A stretch of 64,000 bases of DNA from G963665925 sp050596425 (lineage in GTDB: Bacteria; Bacillota; Clostridia; Peptostreptococcales; Acidaminobacteraceae), in contig NZ_CP192292.1 of NCBI RefSeq assembly GCF_050596425.1, positions 62,001-126,000 on the forward strand, read 5' to 3'. The translations under genes were made by a program, and so were the position numbers. Below are positions 44,381-53,560 of this stretch, one piece after another (positions within the stretch are counted from its first letter, which is position 1; every line of letters starts with the position of its first letter). The notes beneath the pieces were generated by a model. That model was not told where the DNA came from and made no database searches. It saw nothing but the letters and a program-made list of their open reading frames with translations.

Positions 44381-45274
44381 TTAAGCCTCCTCAATATTAT
44401 AAATGTCTCTGTTGGTTGCCATGTCTATAAATGCCTGCAGGGCAGGAGAGGGGTAGCGGTTCCTGTGATAGGCCATTTGTGCAAGGACTTTTTCATCTCC
44501 AGCCAGGGTGACGCTATCTGCCACAAGTAGCCCCAAACTGATCTCGTCTTGAACGGTCATTTTAGGTAGGAAGGTGACCCCCATACCGTGAATAACAGAC
44601 TGCTTTACGAGTTCAAGACTCCAGGCTTCCAGGGAATTCTCAAATTTAGTGCCCCGTTCACTGAGGTAATCCTCAAAAATATGGCGGAAGGTTCCACCCT
44701 TTCTTGTGTGGATAATGCGAGACACCCTTTCGTTTTGTGCATCACGCCGAGCAATATAATCTGGTGAAGCGACAAAAACCATGTCCACTTCAGCCATAAC
44801 GAATACATTGAGTTCAGGGGCCTGGATGTGCTTATCTATAACAAAAATAATGTCGGCTTCCCCTGTGTAAAGCTTTGGCTCAAGTTCTCGGTAAGAGGCG
44901 TTAATCAGAACGATCTCCACTTCGGGGTAGGCGTTTGAATAGGCCTGAAAAAGGGGGCCGAGTTTATACAGGGCAATGGACTCCTCTGTTCCAATGCGAA
45001 TTGTACCTTGGGGAGACTGTCCAAAGCCAGACAATGATTCAATTTTTTTATAAGTGTTGAGCAGTTGATCCACTTGCTTTTCAAGTTGCTTGCCCAGGTC
45101 AGTTAGAATAACCTGTCGGCCTATTCGGTCAAAGACCTGGCCAGACAGGTAGTCTTCAATGGCCTGAATGTGTGCTGTAATAGTGGACTGGGCATAGCCA
45201 AGCTCCTCGCTGGCCTTTGTGAAACTACCCGTTTCAATTATTTTTTTAAATGTGATGAAGTTGCGAATTTCCAT
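44381..45274 (-). CDS. LysR-family regulator
   Basis: 297 aa. N-terminal helix-turn-helix (IRNFITFKKIIETGSFTKASEELGYAQSTITAHI) and a periplasmic-binding-protein-like effector domain (about 88-297). SD GGAGG. It is divergent from a 47-aa protein gene, and their shared 169-bp region contains repeated ATCGCTTAT-type sequence and a Fur-type palindrome. LysR proteins commonly control the divergent neighbour. Co-transcribed with ung. Confidence 0.92.
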   Translation of the reverse strand: MEIRNFITFKKIIETGSFTKASEELGYAQSTITAHIQAIEDYLSGQVFDRIGRQVILTDLGKQLEKQVDQLLNTYKKIESLSGFGQSPQGTIRIGTEESIALYKLGPLFQAYSNAYPEVEIVLINASYRELEPKLYTGEADIIFVIDKHIQAPELNVFVMAEVDMVFVASPDYIARRDAQNERVSRIIHTRKGGTFRHIFEDYLSERGTKFENSLEAWSLELVKQSVIHGMGVTFLPKMTVQDEISLGLLVADSVTLAGDEKVLAQMAYHRNRYPSPALQAFIDMATNRDIYNIEEA

Positions 45275-45342
45275 GGGAACCTCCTCTATCGCTTATAATC
45301 ATTATATCGAAAAAAATGAATGATTTCATCGCTTATTTCAAT

Positions 45343-45406
45343 TTTACAAATGGGTTGCCTAGGCGTATAGTGTAAGTATAAAGAAGATAAATGATACTTG
45401 TTATCA
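45343..45406 (+). promoter_or_regulatory. Promoter and Fur box of microprotein gene 1
   Basis: TTTACA (45343-45348), 17-nt spacer, TATAGT (45366-45371). AATGATA-CTTGT-TATCATT (45390-45408) downstream contains TGATACTTGTTATCA, 13/15 to the TGATAATNATTATCA Fur box. The whole module is duplicated at 47942-48005. Confidence 0.75.
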
Positions 45407-45443
45407 TTCAACCGATACAATTAAGAAAATTGGAGGCGAGATT

Positions 45444-45587
45444 ATGGCTATTCTAAATCGTATTTTTGGACGAGAAAACATCAAAGATGTTCAAAGAGAG
45501 CACAAGGCACTTCAGGCTGATGAAGCGGTAAAAGCATACATTGAGAATCAGCGTATCGCTGCAGCAGACACACGAATTTTACTATAA
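45444..45587 (+). CDS. 47-aa protein, paralogue 1 (NRIFGR family)
   Basis: 47 codons after ATTGGAGGCGAG (SD GGAGG). The product begins MAILNRIFGR, continues with a charged, helix-prone stretch (LQADEAVKAYIENQRIAAAD) and ends TRILL. A paralogue at 48045-48188 has the same length and identical start and end, so both frames are under protein-level selection. No membrane segment, no Cys. Divergent from a LysR gene. Function unknown; the Fur-type box suggests iron or metal response. Too short for many gene finders. Confidence 0.85.
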   Translation: MAILNRIFGRENIKDVQREHKALQADEAVKAYIENQRIAAADTRILL

Positions 45588-45612
45588 CCCCTCAAAATAG
45601 ACCCCAAAAAGT

Positions 45613-45641
45613 TACACCACACCCCCCTAAAGTGGTGTAGC
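45613..45641 (+). repeat. Hairpin after microprotein gene 1
   Basis: TACACCAC/GTGGTGTA perfect 8-bp stem with C-rich loop (ACCCCCCTAAA), no T-run; upstream of the terminator at 45659. Confidence 0.5.
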
Positions 45642-45658
45642 ATATATAACATAATTTT

Positions 45659-45685
45659 AAAAGCCTGCTTTTCAGCAGGCTTTTA
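45659..45685. terminator. Bidirectional terminator between microprotein 1 and MCP genes
   Basis: AAAAGCCTGC/GCAGGCTTTT 10-bp perfect stem with A- and T-runs. Confidence 0.9.
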
Positions 45686-45708
45686 GTCTTTTTTGAGAGA
45701 TGTGTCTT

Positions 45709-47745
45709 TTACACACTAAACTGTTCTAATATTTCATGAAGGTGTTCAGCAAGTTCATTAAGCTGTTTGGCTTCATTGGCTAAGTTGTCCATAATAGCCA
45801 GTTGCTGTTCTGTAGAAGCGCTCATTTCTTCCATGGAAGCAGATGTTTCTTCTGAGGAAGCGGATACACTTTCTATAAATGCAACAACGTCGTCCTTACT
45901 TCGTCTCATAGATTCAGCAGCGGTTTTCGACCCTTCTGATATTTCGAATAAGACGTTAAGATTTTCAAGGATTTCACTGAATATATCAGCGGTTTCGTTG
46001 ACTATATCCACATTTTTCATAACGATTTTTTCAGAGCTGTCCGTTTGTTCAACGGCCACTCGAGACTTGTCTTGAATGCCAACAATCTTTTCTCTGATTT
46101 CTTCGGTGGCTTCGTTTGTTTGCTCTGCAAGCTGTCTAATTTCATCAGCAACAACGGCAAATCCACGACCCGCCTCGCCTGCACGTGCAGCTTCTATAGA
46201 AGCGTTAAGGGCCAGCAGGTTGGTTTGTTCAGATATGGAGTTGATCATGTCAACAATTGTAGATATTTCATTGGATGCTGAGTCCATTTCCTGAACAATT
46301 TCTTTAATTGTTTTAACTGATTTTTGATTTTCAAGTGACTTTTCATTGAGGGCTTCAAGGGTTTGTGACCCTTTATTGGAAAGTTCGTGAACATCTTCTG
46401 TCTTGTTGAAGATTTCTTCTGTTTTTTCAACAATGCCTTCAATTTCACCTGAAAGGGTGTGCATGACATGAACGCTCCGTTCGGTTTCATTGGCTTGGTC
46501 TGTTGTGCCATTGGCCGCATCATTGATGGCACGGCTGACATCATCAAGAGCTTGTTTTGATTCATTTGAAATTGTAACCATAGTCCGTGAAGATTTTTGA
46601 ACATTATCTGATGAACTCAAGGCATCATGAATAACATTTCGAAGCTTGGTTGCAACAGTGTTATAGGTTTCTCCAATGAGGCCGATTTCATCATGACTTT
46701 GGAAATTGATCTTTTGTGTTAAATCCCCATCTGAAAAAGCGTTCATTGTGTCAACGAGTCTCGGTATGTGTCTCAAAACTCTAGATGTTGAAACATAAAC
46801 AGCAACCATGAGTATGAGGATTGTCATAATGAAGAGAACTGTATTCAATAGCACAAAAGCATTTATTTCATTTTGAGTTTCAGCTTTTGGTACCATGGTG
46901 CCTACAGACCACTTGCTCGAAGCAATTGGTGAATAGGCGAAGTATTTGGTCACATTTTCATATGTGTATTCACTAATACCCGACTTGCCCTCAACCATTT
47001 CTCCGGCGAATTCTCCCAGAGTGCCTTCCATTTCTGTCAAGTTTGTTTCCATGATTTGTGTTTCATCAGGGTGGTATACGACAGTGCCATCAGAAGCAAT
47101 TAGAATAGCATAGCCTTCATCACCAATTTTAATAGATTCCATAATTGCAGATACTTCTGTTAGATAAAGGTCAATACCAACATTGCCTATAATGGATCCA
47201 CCTTCTTTTATAGGATACACTATGGAAATAACAAGATCACCTGTTACAGCATCAACATAGGGTGGTGTGAATGTGAGGCCGTCTTCCTCAACCATTTGTC
47301 CATACCACGGTCGACCGGTGATGTTAAAGTCCTCTGGTTGGAAGTAAGTTGGGTCATTAATGACAATATCGCTTGCGGCATTTATGCCTAACCAAGCCAG
47401 ACCCACATTGCTGTCCGTTGACTGGATGTCATCCAGAATAGCTGCAACATCATTAATCTTGGTGTAGTTGCGTTTGCCAGTGCGTGATTTAACGTCCTTA
47501 ATCATGTCAACCAAGTCAGGATTTTTAGACATTTGAAGAACCAGCATACCGTACTGCGAGAATTGACTGTTGAGATCTTTTGCTATGATTTGAGCGTCTT
47601 TGCTGAGTTCAACCTGAGCCCCCATTTCCAGTTCAGATCCAACACGGGTGTTGATGACAAATCCAATAACCGAAAAGACAATTAATGTAACTATGAAGGT
47701 TATTGAAATAAGCCGAAACTTAATACTACTTGTTAGTTTATTCAT
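45709..47745 (-). CDS. Methyl-accepting chemotaxis protein (dCache sensor)
   Basis: 678 aa from ATG 47745 (GAGGAGGG; the longer frame to 47787 lacks one). A membrane segment near residues 12-32, an extracytoplasmic double-Cache domain (about 35-285; GRPWYGQMVEEDGLTFTPPYVD), a second membrane segment (about 290-312), HAMP, then a signalling coil with the conserved tip EQTNLLALNASIEAARAGEAGRGF. It signals to CheA. The Cache domain usually binds amino acids or organic acids; the ligand is unknown here. Confidence 0.95.
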   Translation of the reverse strand: MNKLTSSIKFRLISITFIVTLIVFSVIGFVINTRVGSELEMGAQVELSKDAQIIAKDLNSQFSQYGMLVLQMSKNPDLVDMIKDVKSRTGKRNYTKINDVAAILDDIQSTDSNVGLAWLGINAASDIVINDPTYFQPEDFNITGRPWYGQMVEEDGLTFTPPYVDAVTGDLVISIVYPIKEGGSIIGNVGIDLYLTEVSAIMESIKIGDEGYAILIASDGTVVYHPDETQIMETNLTEMEGTLGEFAGEMVEGKSGISEYTYENVTKYFAYSPIASSKWSVGTMVPKAETQNEINAFVLLNTVLFIMTILILMVAVYVSTSRVLRHIPRLVDTMNAFSDGDLTQKINFQSHDEIGLIGETYNTVATKLRNVIHDALSSSDNVQKSSRTMVTISNESKQALDDVSRAINDAANGTTDQANETERSVHVMHTLSGEIEGIVEKTEEIFNKTEDVHELSNKGSQTLEALNEKSLENQKSVKTIKEIVQEMDSASNEISTIVDMINSISEQTNLLALNASIEAARAGEAGRGFAVVADEIRQLAEQTNEATEEIREKIVGIQDKSRVAVEQTDSSEKIVMKNVDIVNETADIFSEILENLNVLFEISEGSKTAAESMRRSKDDVVAFIESVSASSEETSASMEEMSASTEQQLAIMDNLANEAKQLNELAEHLHEILEQFSV

Positions 47746-47941
47746 TGTATCCCTCCTCAACTTTATTAATACCCATAAAGGATCCATAGAAATGTTAATT
47801 TTCTAAACATTTAAGCGGAAGAACTGTGTATTTTAACCGATAGTCGTAAGATAGAAGGCTTTGAAATCGTTTTCCGATATAGTGTATCGGTTCAAAAGTT
47901 TCACATCGGAAAAATCGATGGATTATATCGTTATTTTCAAT

Positions 47942-48008
47942 TTTACAAATAGGTTGGATGGGGGTATATTATAGGTGTAAAGAAAATAATTGATAGTCGT
48001 TATCAATT
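47942..48008 (+). promoter_or_regulatory. Promoter and Fur box of microprotein gene 2
   Basis: TTTACA (47942-47947), 17-nt spacer, TATATT (47965-47970). AATTGATA-GTCGT-TATCAATT (47988-48008) is an 8-bp perfect inverted repeat; core TGATAGTCGTTATCA is 13/15 to the Fur box. It parallels 45343-45408 in order and spacing. Confidence 0.75.
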
Positions 48009-48044
48009 ATAAACTATTATTGATCAAGAACTGGAGGCAAGATT

Positions 48045-48188
48045 ATGGCTATTTTTAATCGAATCTTTGGTAGAAATACAATCAACGTAGAAGACAAAGA
48101 ATATAGATCATTACAAGCAAACGAAGCGGTTAAGCAATACATTGAAAGTCAACGTATGGCAGCTTCAGACACAAGAATTCTTCTATAA
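48045..48188 (+). CDS. 47-aa protein, paralogue 2 (NRIFGR family)
   Basis: 47 codons after ACTGGAGGCAAG. Begins MAIFNRIFGR, ends SDTRILL, and differs from paralogue 1 mainly at residues 11-22. Same length, SD context and promoter architecture, though no LysR gene adjoins this copy; the MCP gene lies on the other side. Conservation with synonymous and conservative changes supports a real protein. Function unknown. Confidence 0.85.
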   Translation: MAIFNRIFGRNTINVEDKEYRSLQANEAVKQYIESQRMAASDTRILL

Positions 48189-48274
48189 AAAAAGCATTTT
48201 TTAAGACGTTAATACGAAGTACTTTAACATAAAATGATTGTACTACCCCCCTTATCAAGCAAATAAGACGCAAA

Positions 48275-48304
48275 CAAAACACCGCACCCCCTAGCGGTGT
48301 TTTG
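48275..48304 (+). terminator. Terminator after microprotein gene 2
   Basis: CAAAACACCGC/GCGGTGTTTTG 11-bp perfect stem. Confidence 0.85.
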
Positions 48305-48655
48305 TTATGTGATCAAGAAGCTAATATGGAGTGATCCATAGCCCGACATAATGGTTTTCACACAAAAAAAGAATTATGAAAATCGGGATGGTTAATTCAT
48401 GATGAGCTGAAGATATGACCCCAAAGGGTCCCTGTCTTCAGCTCTTGCTTTTGTGTAGAGAGATCTGCATAGAAAGATAATGTATGGCCCCTGTTTTACA
48501 CAAAATAATTTTCGAGGCACGAAATATATGAAAATCGTTGAAGTTTCAACAGAAATGGACATTTTGTCTCAAAAACACTTGCTTGACACTTCATATATTC
48601 ATGACTATGATAAATCCGGATGTATGCGTGTTTAGACATATAAGAGGTGAAACGC
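48305..48655 (+). other. Gene-poor region with an orphan terminator-like hairpin and the MATE promoter
   Basis: No protein gene seen. GAGCTGAAGA/TCTTCAGCTC (48404-48444) is a 10-bp perfect stem followed by TTGCTTTT, a terminator without a visible upstream gene, possibly ending a small RNA. The promoter TTGACA (48583-48588), 17-nt spacer, TATGAT (48606-48611) serves the MATE gene. Confidence 0.6.
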
Positions 48656-50041
48656 ATGAAAAAAACAGATTTGACGCAAGGGTCTATACTTAAGGGACTC
48701 ATTCTCATGGCCCTGCCAATTATGGGCACATCATTTTTACAAATGGCATATAACTTAACAGATATGATTTGGATTGGTCGACTGGGGAGTCGAGCGGTGG
48801 CAGCTGTTGGAACAGCAGGATTTTATCCTTGGCTAGGCTTTGCTGTTATACGGCTGACTCAGGTTGGTGTAGAAGTCTGGGTGTCCCAGTCCATAGGCAG
48901 AAGAGATGAATCTGCGGCCAGAAAATATGCAAGAAGTGCCGTACAGATGAACTTTGTGCTGGCCTTTTTATTCAGTATGGCAATAATTCTTTTCAGACAG
49001 CCCCTCATCGGATTTTTCAATATTAATGACGCTTGGGTGAATGAAAACGCTGTGGGCTACTTGATGATTGTGGCAGCGGCCATGATATTCCAGTTTTCTA
49101 ACCAAGTTTTTTCAGGAATTTTTAATGGGTCAGGTGATAGTCGTACGCCTTTTTCCATCAACACAATAGGCCTGGTGGCCAATATGGTTCTTGATCCACT
49201 TCTCATATTTGGAATTGGTGGTTTTCAAGGTTTTGGTGTGATAGGTGCAGCCTATGCAACAGCCCTTTCTCACATTGTTGTCTTCACCATATTCTGGTTG
49301 GTTATGCAAAAGCAAGAGCGCGAACTCTTTCACTTCAACCTGCTTAAGAGACCAGACTTTGATGCCATGCAGCAGATTTTCAAAACGGGTCTGCCTGTGG
49401 GGATTCAAAGTGGTGCTTTTACAATCTTCGCCATGATTATTGGTCGTATTATTGGAGCTTGGGGACCTGTGCCGATTGCTGTACAAAAGGTCGGTTCTCA
49501 AATTGAAGCCCTCAGCTGGATGACGGCCAACGGTTTTGCGACGGCTCTTGGGTCATTTACAGGACAAAATTATGGTGCAAAACAGTGGGAACGTATTAAG
49601 AGGGGATATTTTATAGCCCTTCAAATTATGTCTGTTGTGGGGATTGCCGTAACAGCTCTCCTCGTACTGGGCGCTGAGCCCCTGTTTAAAATATTTATTC
49701 AGGAGCCTGAATCCGTGGCCATTGGTGTTGTATACCTACAAATACTGGGCCTATCTCAACTCTTTATGTGTATTGAAATTACAACATCGGGGGCTTTTAA
49801 TGGCTTGAACAGGACTTTGCCACCATCCCTTGTTAGTATTGTGTTTACAGGGCTGAGGGTACCTGGAGCCATCATTCTGTCAAGACCAGAGTTTCTAGGC
49901 CTTGAAGGGGTTTGGTGGAGCATTAGTATGACCAGTGTCTTCAAGGGACTCATTCTAGTGGGCTGGTTCATGATCTTACTGTACTCATCAAAACTAACAC
50001 CAGACTGGAACAAGACACCAGAAGCCGTTTGTTGTGAATAA
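48656..50041 (+). CDS. MATE-family efflux transporter
   Basis: 461 aa from ATG 48656 (AGAGGTGA; the GTG at 48647 overlaps it). Twelve membrane segments in two related halves: TQGSILKGLILMALPIMGTSFLQM at the start of the first and FKTGLPVGIQSGAFTIFAMI at the second. MATE proteins export cationic drugs or metabolites by Na+ or H+ antiport. Own promoter upstream and a strong terminator after. Confidence 0.93.
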   Translation: MKKTDLTQGSILKGLILMALPIMGTSFLQMAYNLTDMIWIGRLGSRAVAAVGTAGFYPWLGFAVIRLTQVGVEVWVSQSIGRRDESAARKYARSAVQMNFVLAFLFSMAIILFRQPLIGFFNINDAWVNENAVGYLMIVAAAMIFQFSNQVFSGIFNGSGDSRTPFSINTIGLVANMVLDPLLIFGIGGFQGFGVIGAAYATALSHIVVFTIFWLVMQKQERELFHFNLLKRPDFDAMQQIFKTGLPVGIQSGAFTIFAMIIGRIIGAWGPVPIAVQKVGSQIEALSWMTANGFATALGSFTGQNYGAKQWERIKRGYFIALQIMSVVGIAVTALLVLGAEPLFKIFIQEPESVAIGVVYLQILGLSQLFMCIEITTSGAFNGLNRTLPPSLVSIVFTGLRVPGAIILSRPEFLGLEGVWWSISMTSVFKGLILVGWFMILLYSSKLTPDWNKTPEAVCCE

Positions 50042-50051
50042 ACTTAAGCTA

Positions 50052-50081
50052 GGGGATGTTTTTTTAAAAACATCCCCTTTT
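50052..50081 (+). terminator. Terminator after the MATE gene
   Basis: GGGGATGTTTTT/AAAAACATCCCC 12-bp perfect stem, then TTTT. Confidence 0.9.
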
Positions 50082-50215
50082 GTGTACCTGGAAATTGACT
50101 TTCGCTCAAGTTCATAGCAAAGAGGCTTTGACAACATAAAAGACATACCTTGTTTATAGGGCCTTTTGATTGTTCTGTTTGCTTTTTTTGAAGGACTTGG
50201 GTAATGTATTCAATA

Positions 50216-50267
50216 AGAAACAATAATAAGAAACAATAATAAAAAGCAATTATAAAAAACAATTGTA
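50216..50267. repeat. Four 13-bp direct repeats upstream of the LevR-type gene
   Basis: Consensus AGAAACAATWATA: the first two units (50216-50228, 50229-50241) are identical, the next two (50242-50254, 50255-50267) diverged. They sit 64 nt before the activator start. Confidence 0.75.
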
Positions 50268-50330
50268 GAAAAATATAGAGTGAACTTACAGGCAGAACCA
50301 TTTATGAATGATTAAACAGGGGCGTAGTCG

Positions 50331-53048
50331 ATGAAAAGAGTAGATCAAGTTTTGGAAGCTCTAAAGCACTTGGAAAAAGAATACAAAGATGGTGTGACGG
50401 CGGAAGATGTTGGAGACTACCTTCATTTGGATCGTTCCAGTGCATCCCGTTATTTAAACAAACTCGTGCGTACGAGTGCCATAGTCAAAATCGATGGTCG
50501 TCCTGTGCGCTTTGCTTCAGAAGCCAAGGCGCCGTCAGGCAGACCTCAATCACCACATCATCAAGAGGAAAGGGCAGTCAGTGCCCATGTCAACATTGTG
50601 GGTTCGGATAGAAGTCTTCAAATCCCTATTCAGCAAGCCAAGGCCGCTATACTTTATCCACCAGACGGCCTTCATACCCTCCTGCTTGGAGAAACAGGGG
50701 TGGGAAAATCTATGTTTGCGGAGTTTATGTACAGGTTTTCTATGCAGTCAGGCATGGTTGGCAAACAAGCCCCATTCATAAGATTCAATTGTGCGGATTA
50801 TGCTGAAAACCCACAACTGGTCATGGCTCAAATTTTTGGTGTGAGAAAAGGGGCCTACACAGGGGCTGACAAGGACAAAGACGGACTCCTCCTTCAAGCC
50901 AATGGGGGCATACTTTTCCTTGATGAAGTGCATAGGCTGTCCCCTCAAGGCCAGGAGATGCTCTTTACCTTTATAGATAAAGGCGTATTCAGAAAACTAG
51001 GGGAAACAGAAGGTTTGGAGCATGCCAAAGTACAAATCATCGCTGCCACAACGGAAGACCCTTCATCATTTTTATTAAAAACCTTCACAAGGCGTATTCC
51101 TATGGTGATCACACTGCCAGCCCTTCGTGACAGAACCTTTGAAGAACGTATGGCCCTCATAGATACCTTCCTTAGACTGGAAGCCAAGCGGATTGGTAAG
51201 AGCGTCTATGTCAATAAGAACTCCCTCATATCCCTGCTTTTATATGACTGCCCAAATAATATTGGTCAGTTGCGCAGTGATATACAACTGGCCTGTGCCA
51301 AGGCCTTCCTTAAATACAAGTCAAAGGATGAAAACTACATTCTAATCACCCAGTCCGACTTGCCCCAGCATGTGAAACGGGGCCTTATGAAGATTCAGGA
51401 CCACCGCGGTGAAATTGACTATCTTTTGAAAAGTGGTGAAGATATTTTCCGCTACCACTCAGAAGACACCTTGGAACTTGAAATGGAAATTGAAAAGGAA
51501 TTAGAACCCTTTTATGAACACATAGAAGAAAAAGTCATCAATCTCAAATCAACGGGGATGGATTCAGGACAAATTCATGAAATACTAAATGGAGATATTG
51601 AGTCTCATTTTAACAAGCTCCTCAACTCCGTCCCCAACCAGCAGAGAAAAGAGGAAGTCGCTAAATTAGTGGATCCGGAAATTCTCGACTTCACAGAACG
51701 TATTTTGGGATCAGCCGGGACCATGCTGGGCAAGGTTTTTGATGAAAACGTATTTTTCCCAATGGCTCTGCACCTGCACGGGAGTATTGAAAGAATACGA
51801 ACGGGACAAACCATATATCATCCCCAGCTCAATGTTATTCGTGTGAATTTTCCAGATGCCTTCATGGCAGCCATGGATATAGCCCGGGAGATGGACGAGA
51901 CCTTTAAAATTCAAACACCCCTTGATGAAATAGGCTATATTGCCATGTTTCTGGCAGCAGATCCTCAGGAGGTCCTCAGTTCAGAGGAGCCTAAGGTGGG
52001 GATTGTGGTTCTTATGCATGGCCCAAGCACAGCCTCAAGTATGGTCCAGGTGGCCAATTCACTTGTTGGCAAAGACCATGCCATTGGCCTGGATATGCCC
52101 TTGAGTATGAAGGCTGAAGACATGTACGAAATTGCTAAGGAAGAAATTATACGAGCCAATACAGGCCGGGGCGTTCTCCTTATGGTGGACATGGGGTCCC
52201 TTGCAAACTTTGGATCCCTTATATCTGAAGAACTGGATATTGTCATTAAAACAGTAGACATGACATCCACCCCCCTCGTGATTGAAGCTTGTCGAAAGGC
52301 GGCCCTCGGCAGGGAGCTAAGTGAAATATACAGGGCGTGTTTATCCAGTCTCGGCAGGCGTGCGGAGAGCGGAAACGACCCATCTCATTCACGAACAGAC
52401 TTAATCATCACGGCCTGTTTCACAGGTGAAGGGGCTTCGGAAAGACTTAGAAAAATAGTTGAAGCTCAAATCGTGGACATACCGGAAATTGAGGTCCGGT
52501 CCCTTAACATATTGAATAGAAAAGAGTTTATCAAAAACCTGGATGCTCTTAGGACGGATTATAGAATCCTAGCTGTTGTGAGCACCATAGATATGGTTAT
52601 TGACCATTATCCTCTCATACCTGCTGTAGAACTTCTCGGTGGTGGCGGGCTTGAAAGACTTCAAACCATAGTGAATGAGGAAATGGCTTACAGGCAAATA
52701 GGGCTCTCCCTTAAAAACCATCTTCATAAGGTGGATGGAGAAGAAGCCGTTGATAAGGCCCTGGCCTTTTTGTCAGAAGTGGAAGAGAATATGGAGATTC
52801 ATATTGAACATGATGTGAAGACAGGTATACTCCTTCATATGGGATTTATGCTGGACCGGATTATGTCCGGGGAGCAGATTCGATCTTTTGGCAACCTTCA
52901 AGACTACAAAAAGACTTTTGAAAATCCCTTTAAGATTGTGAGGGAAGGTCTTAAAAAATTAGAAGAAGCATTTAAAACACAGATTGATGAACACGAAGTG
53001 GCCTACGTCACACGGATGATCGTCGAGAATGAATCAAAAACTGTGTAA
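50331..53048 (+). CDS. LevR-type sigma-54 activator with PRD and PTS domains
   Basis: 905 aa. Winged helix (about 1-65), AAA+ domain (about 95-330) with GETGVGKS, the sigma-54-contact motif GAYTGA and a LFLDEVHRL Walker B, then PRD1 (about 440-550), an EIIA-Man-like domain with VLMHGPSTASSM, an EIIB-like segment (DLIITACFTGEGAS) and PRD2 (about 800-905). PTS phosphorylation of PRD and EIIA histidines sets activity. A -24/-12 promoter precedes the PTS operon just downstream, the evident target. Confidence 0.93.
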   Translation: MKRVDQVLEALKHLEKEYKDGVTAEDVGDYLHLDRSSASRYLNKLVRTSAIVKIDGRPVRFASEAKAPSGRPQSPHHQEERAVSAHVNIVGSDRSLQIPIQQAKAAILYPPDGLHTLLLGETGVGKSMFAEFMYRFSMQSGMVGKQAPFIRFNCADYAENPQLVMAQIFGVRKGAYTGADKDKDGLLLQANGGILFLDEVHRLSPQGQEMLFTFIDKGVFRKLGETEGLEHAKVQIIAATTEDPSSFLLKTFTRRIPMVITLPALRDRTFEERMALIDTFLRLEAKRIGKSVYVNKNSLISLLLYDCPNNIGQLRSDIQLACAKAFLKYKSKDENYILITQSDLPQHVKRGLMKIQDHRGEIDYLLKSGEDIFRYHSEDTLELEMEIEKELEPFYEHIEEKVINLKSTGMDSGQIHEILNGDIESHFNKLLNSVPNQQRKEEVAKLVDPEILDFTERILGSAGTMLGKVFDENVFFPMALHLHGSIERIRTGQTIYHPQLNVIRVNFPDAFMAAMDIAREMDETFKIQTPLDEIGYIAMFLAADPQEVLSSEEPKVGIVVLMHGPSTASSMVQVANSLVGKDHAIGLDMPLSMKAEDMYEIAKEEIIRANTGRGVLLMVDMGSLANFGSLISEELDIVIKTVDMTSTPLVIEACRKAALGRELSEIYRACLSSLGRRAESGNDPSHSRTDLIITACFTGEGASERLRKIVEAQIVDIPEIEVRSLNILNRKEFIKNLDALRTDYRILAVVSTIDMVIDHYPLIPAVELLGGGGLERLQTIVNEEMAYRQIGLSLKNHLHKVDGEEAVDKALAFLSEVEENMEIHIEHDVKTGILLHMGFMLDRIMSGEQIRSFGNLQDYKKTFENPFKIVREGLKKLEEAFKTQIDEHEVAYVTRMIVENESKTV

Positions 53049-53064
53049 AGTGTGCATAGTGTGT

Positions 53065-53100
53065 AATAGCGTGCAATTATTTTGCACGCTATTTTTATTG
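53065..53100 (+). terminator. Terminator after the LevR-type gene
   Basis: AATAGCGTGCAA/TTGCACGCTATT 12-bp perfect stem, then TTTATT. Confidence 0.88.
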
Positions 53101-53228
53101 TGTGCAAGTGTGAAATCTATGTTAAGTCTCAAGTATCATAGAAAAATTGACAGGAAAAATCTACTGATTTCAATATGTTCAGATAATTTGAGAAATTTTA
53201 TTTTGAAAAAGAAAGAGAAAATCAAAAC

Positions 53229-53244
53229 TTGGCACGGATGATGC
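53229..53244 (+). promoter_or_regulatory. Sigma-54 (-24/-12) promoter of the amino-sugar PTS operon
   Basis: TTGGCACGGATGATGC: GG and GC are separated by exactly 10 nt, close to the TTGGCAC-N5-TTGC consensus with one mismatch. It lies 39 nt before the first gene and directly after the gene for a sigma-54 activator. Confidence 0.88.
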
Positions 53245-53282
53245 GTTATATATGTGTGAGATTCGAAAGGAGACTATGAAAT

Positions 53283-53549
53283 ATGAAACAAATGAAGGTT
53301 ACAGTAAAAAGCGCATCAGGATTACATGCTAGACCAGCAGGTCTGCTTTGCGGGCTGGCACAGAAGTTTGGTGCTGACATTTATATCGAAAAAGACGGCA
53401 AGAGCATTAATGGTAAAAGCATTATGGGTATACTCAGCCTGGGCACATCAAAGGGTGATGAGTTGACAATTTCAGCAGAGGGACATGATGAAGGTGAAGC
53501 GGTAAGCGCCATTGTTGAATTGTTCGAATCAAAACTGGCACACGAATAG
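53283..53549 (+). CDS. HPr-family phosphocarrier, first copy
   Basis: 88 aa. Phosphorylation site His in SGLHARPAG and the regulatory-Ser region NGKSIMGILSLG, both intact. It accepts phosphate from EI and passes it to EIIA. First gene of the operon after the sigma-54 promoter. A second HPr-type gene lies at 61211 next to ptsI, so the operon has two. Confidence 0.93.
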   Translation: MKQMKVTVKSASGLHARPAGLLCGLAQKFGADIYIEKDGKSINGKSIMGILSLGTSKGDELTISAEGHDEGEAVSAIVELFESKLAHE

Positions 53550-53560
53550 TAGGTGAAACT

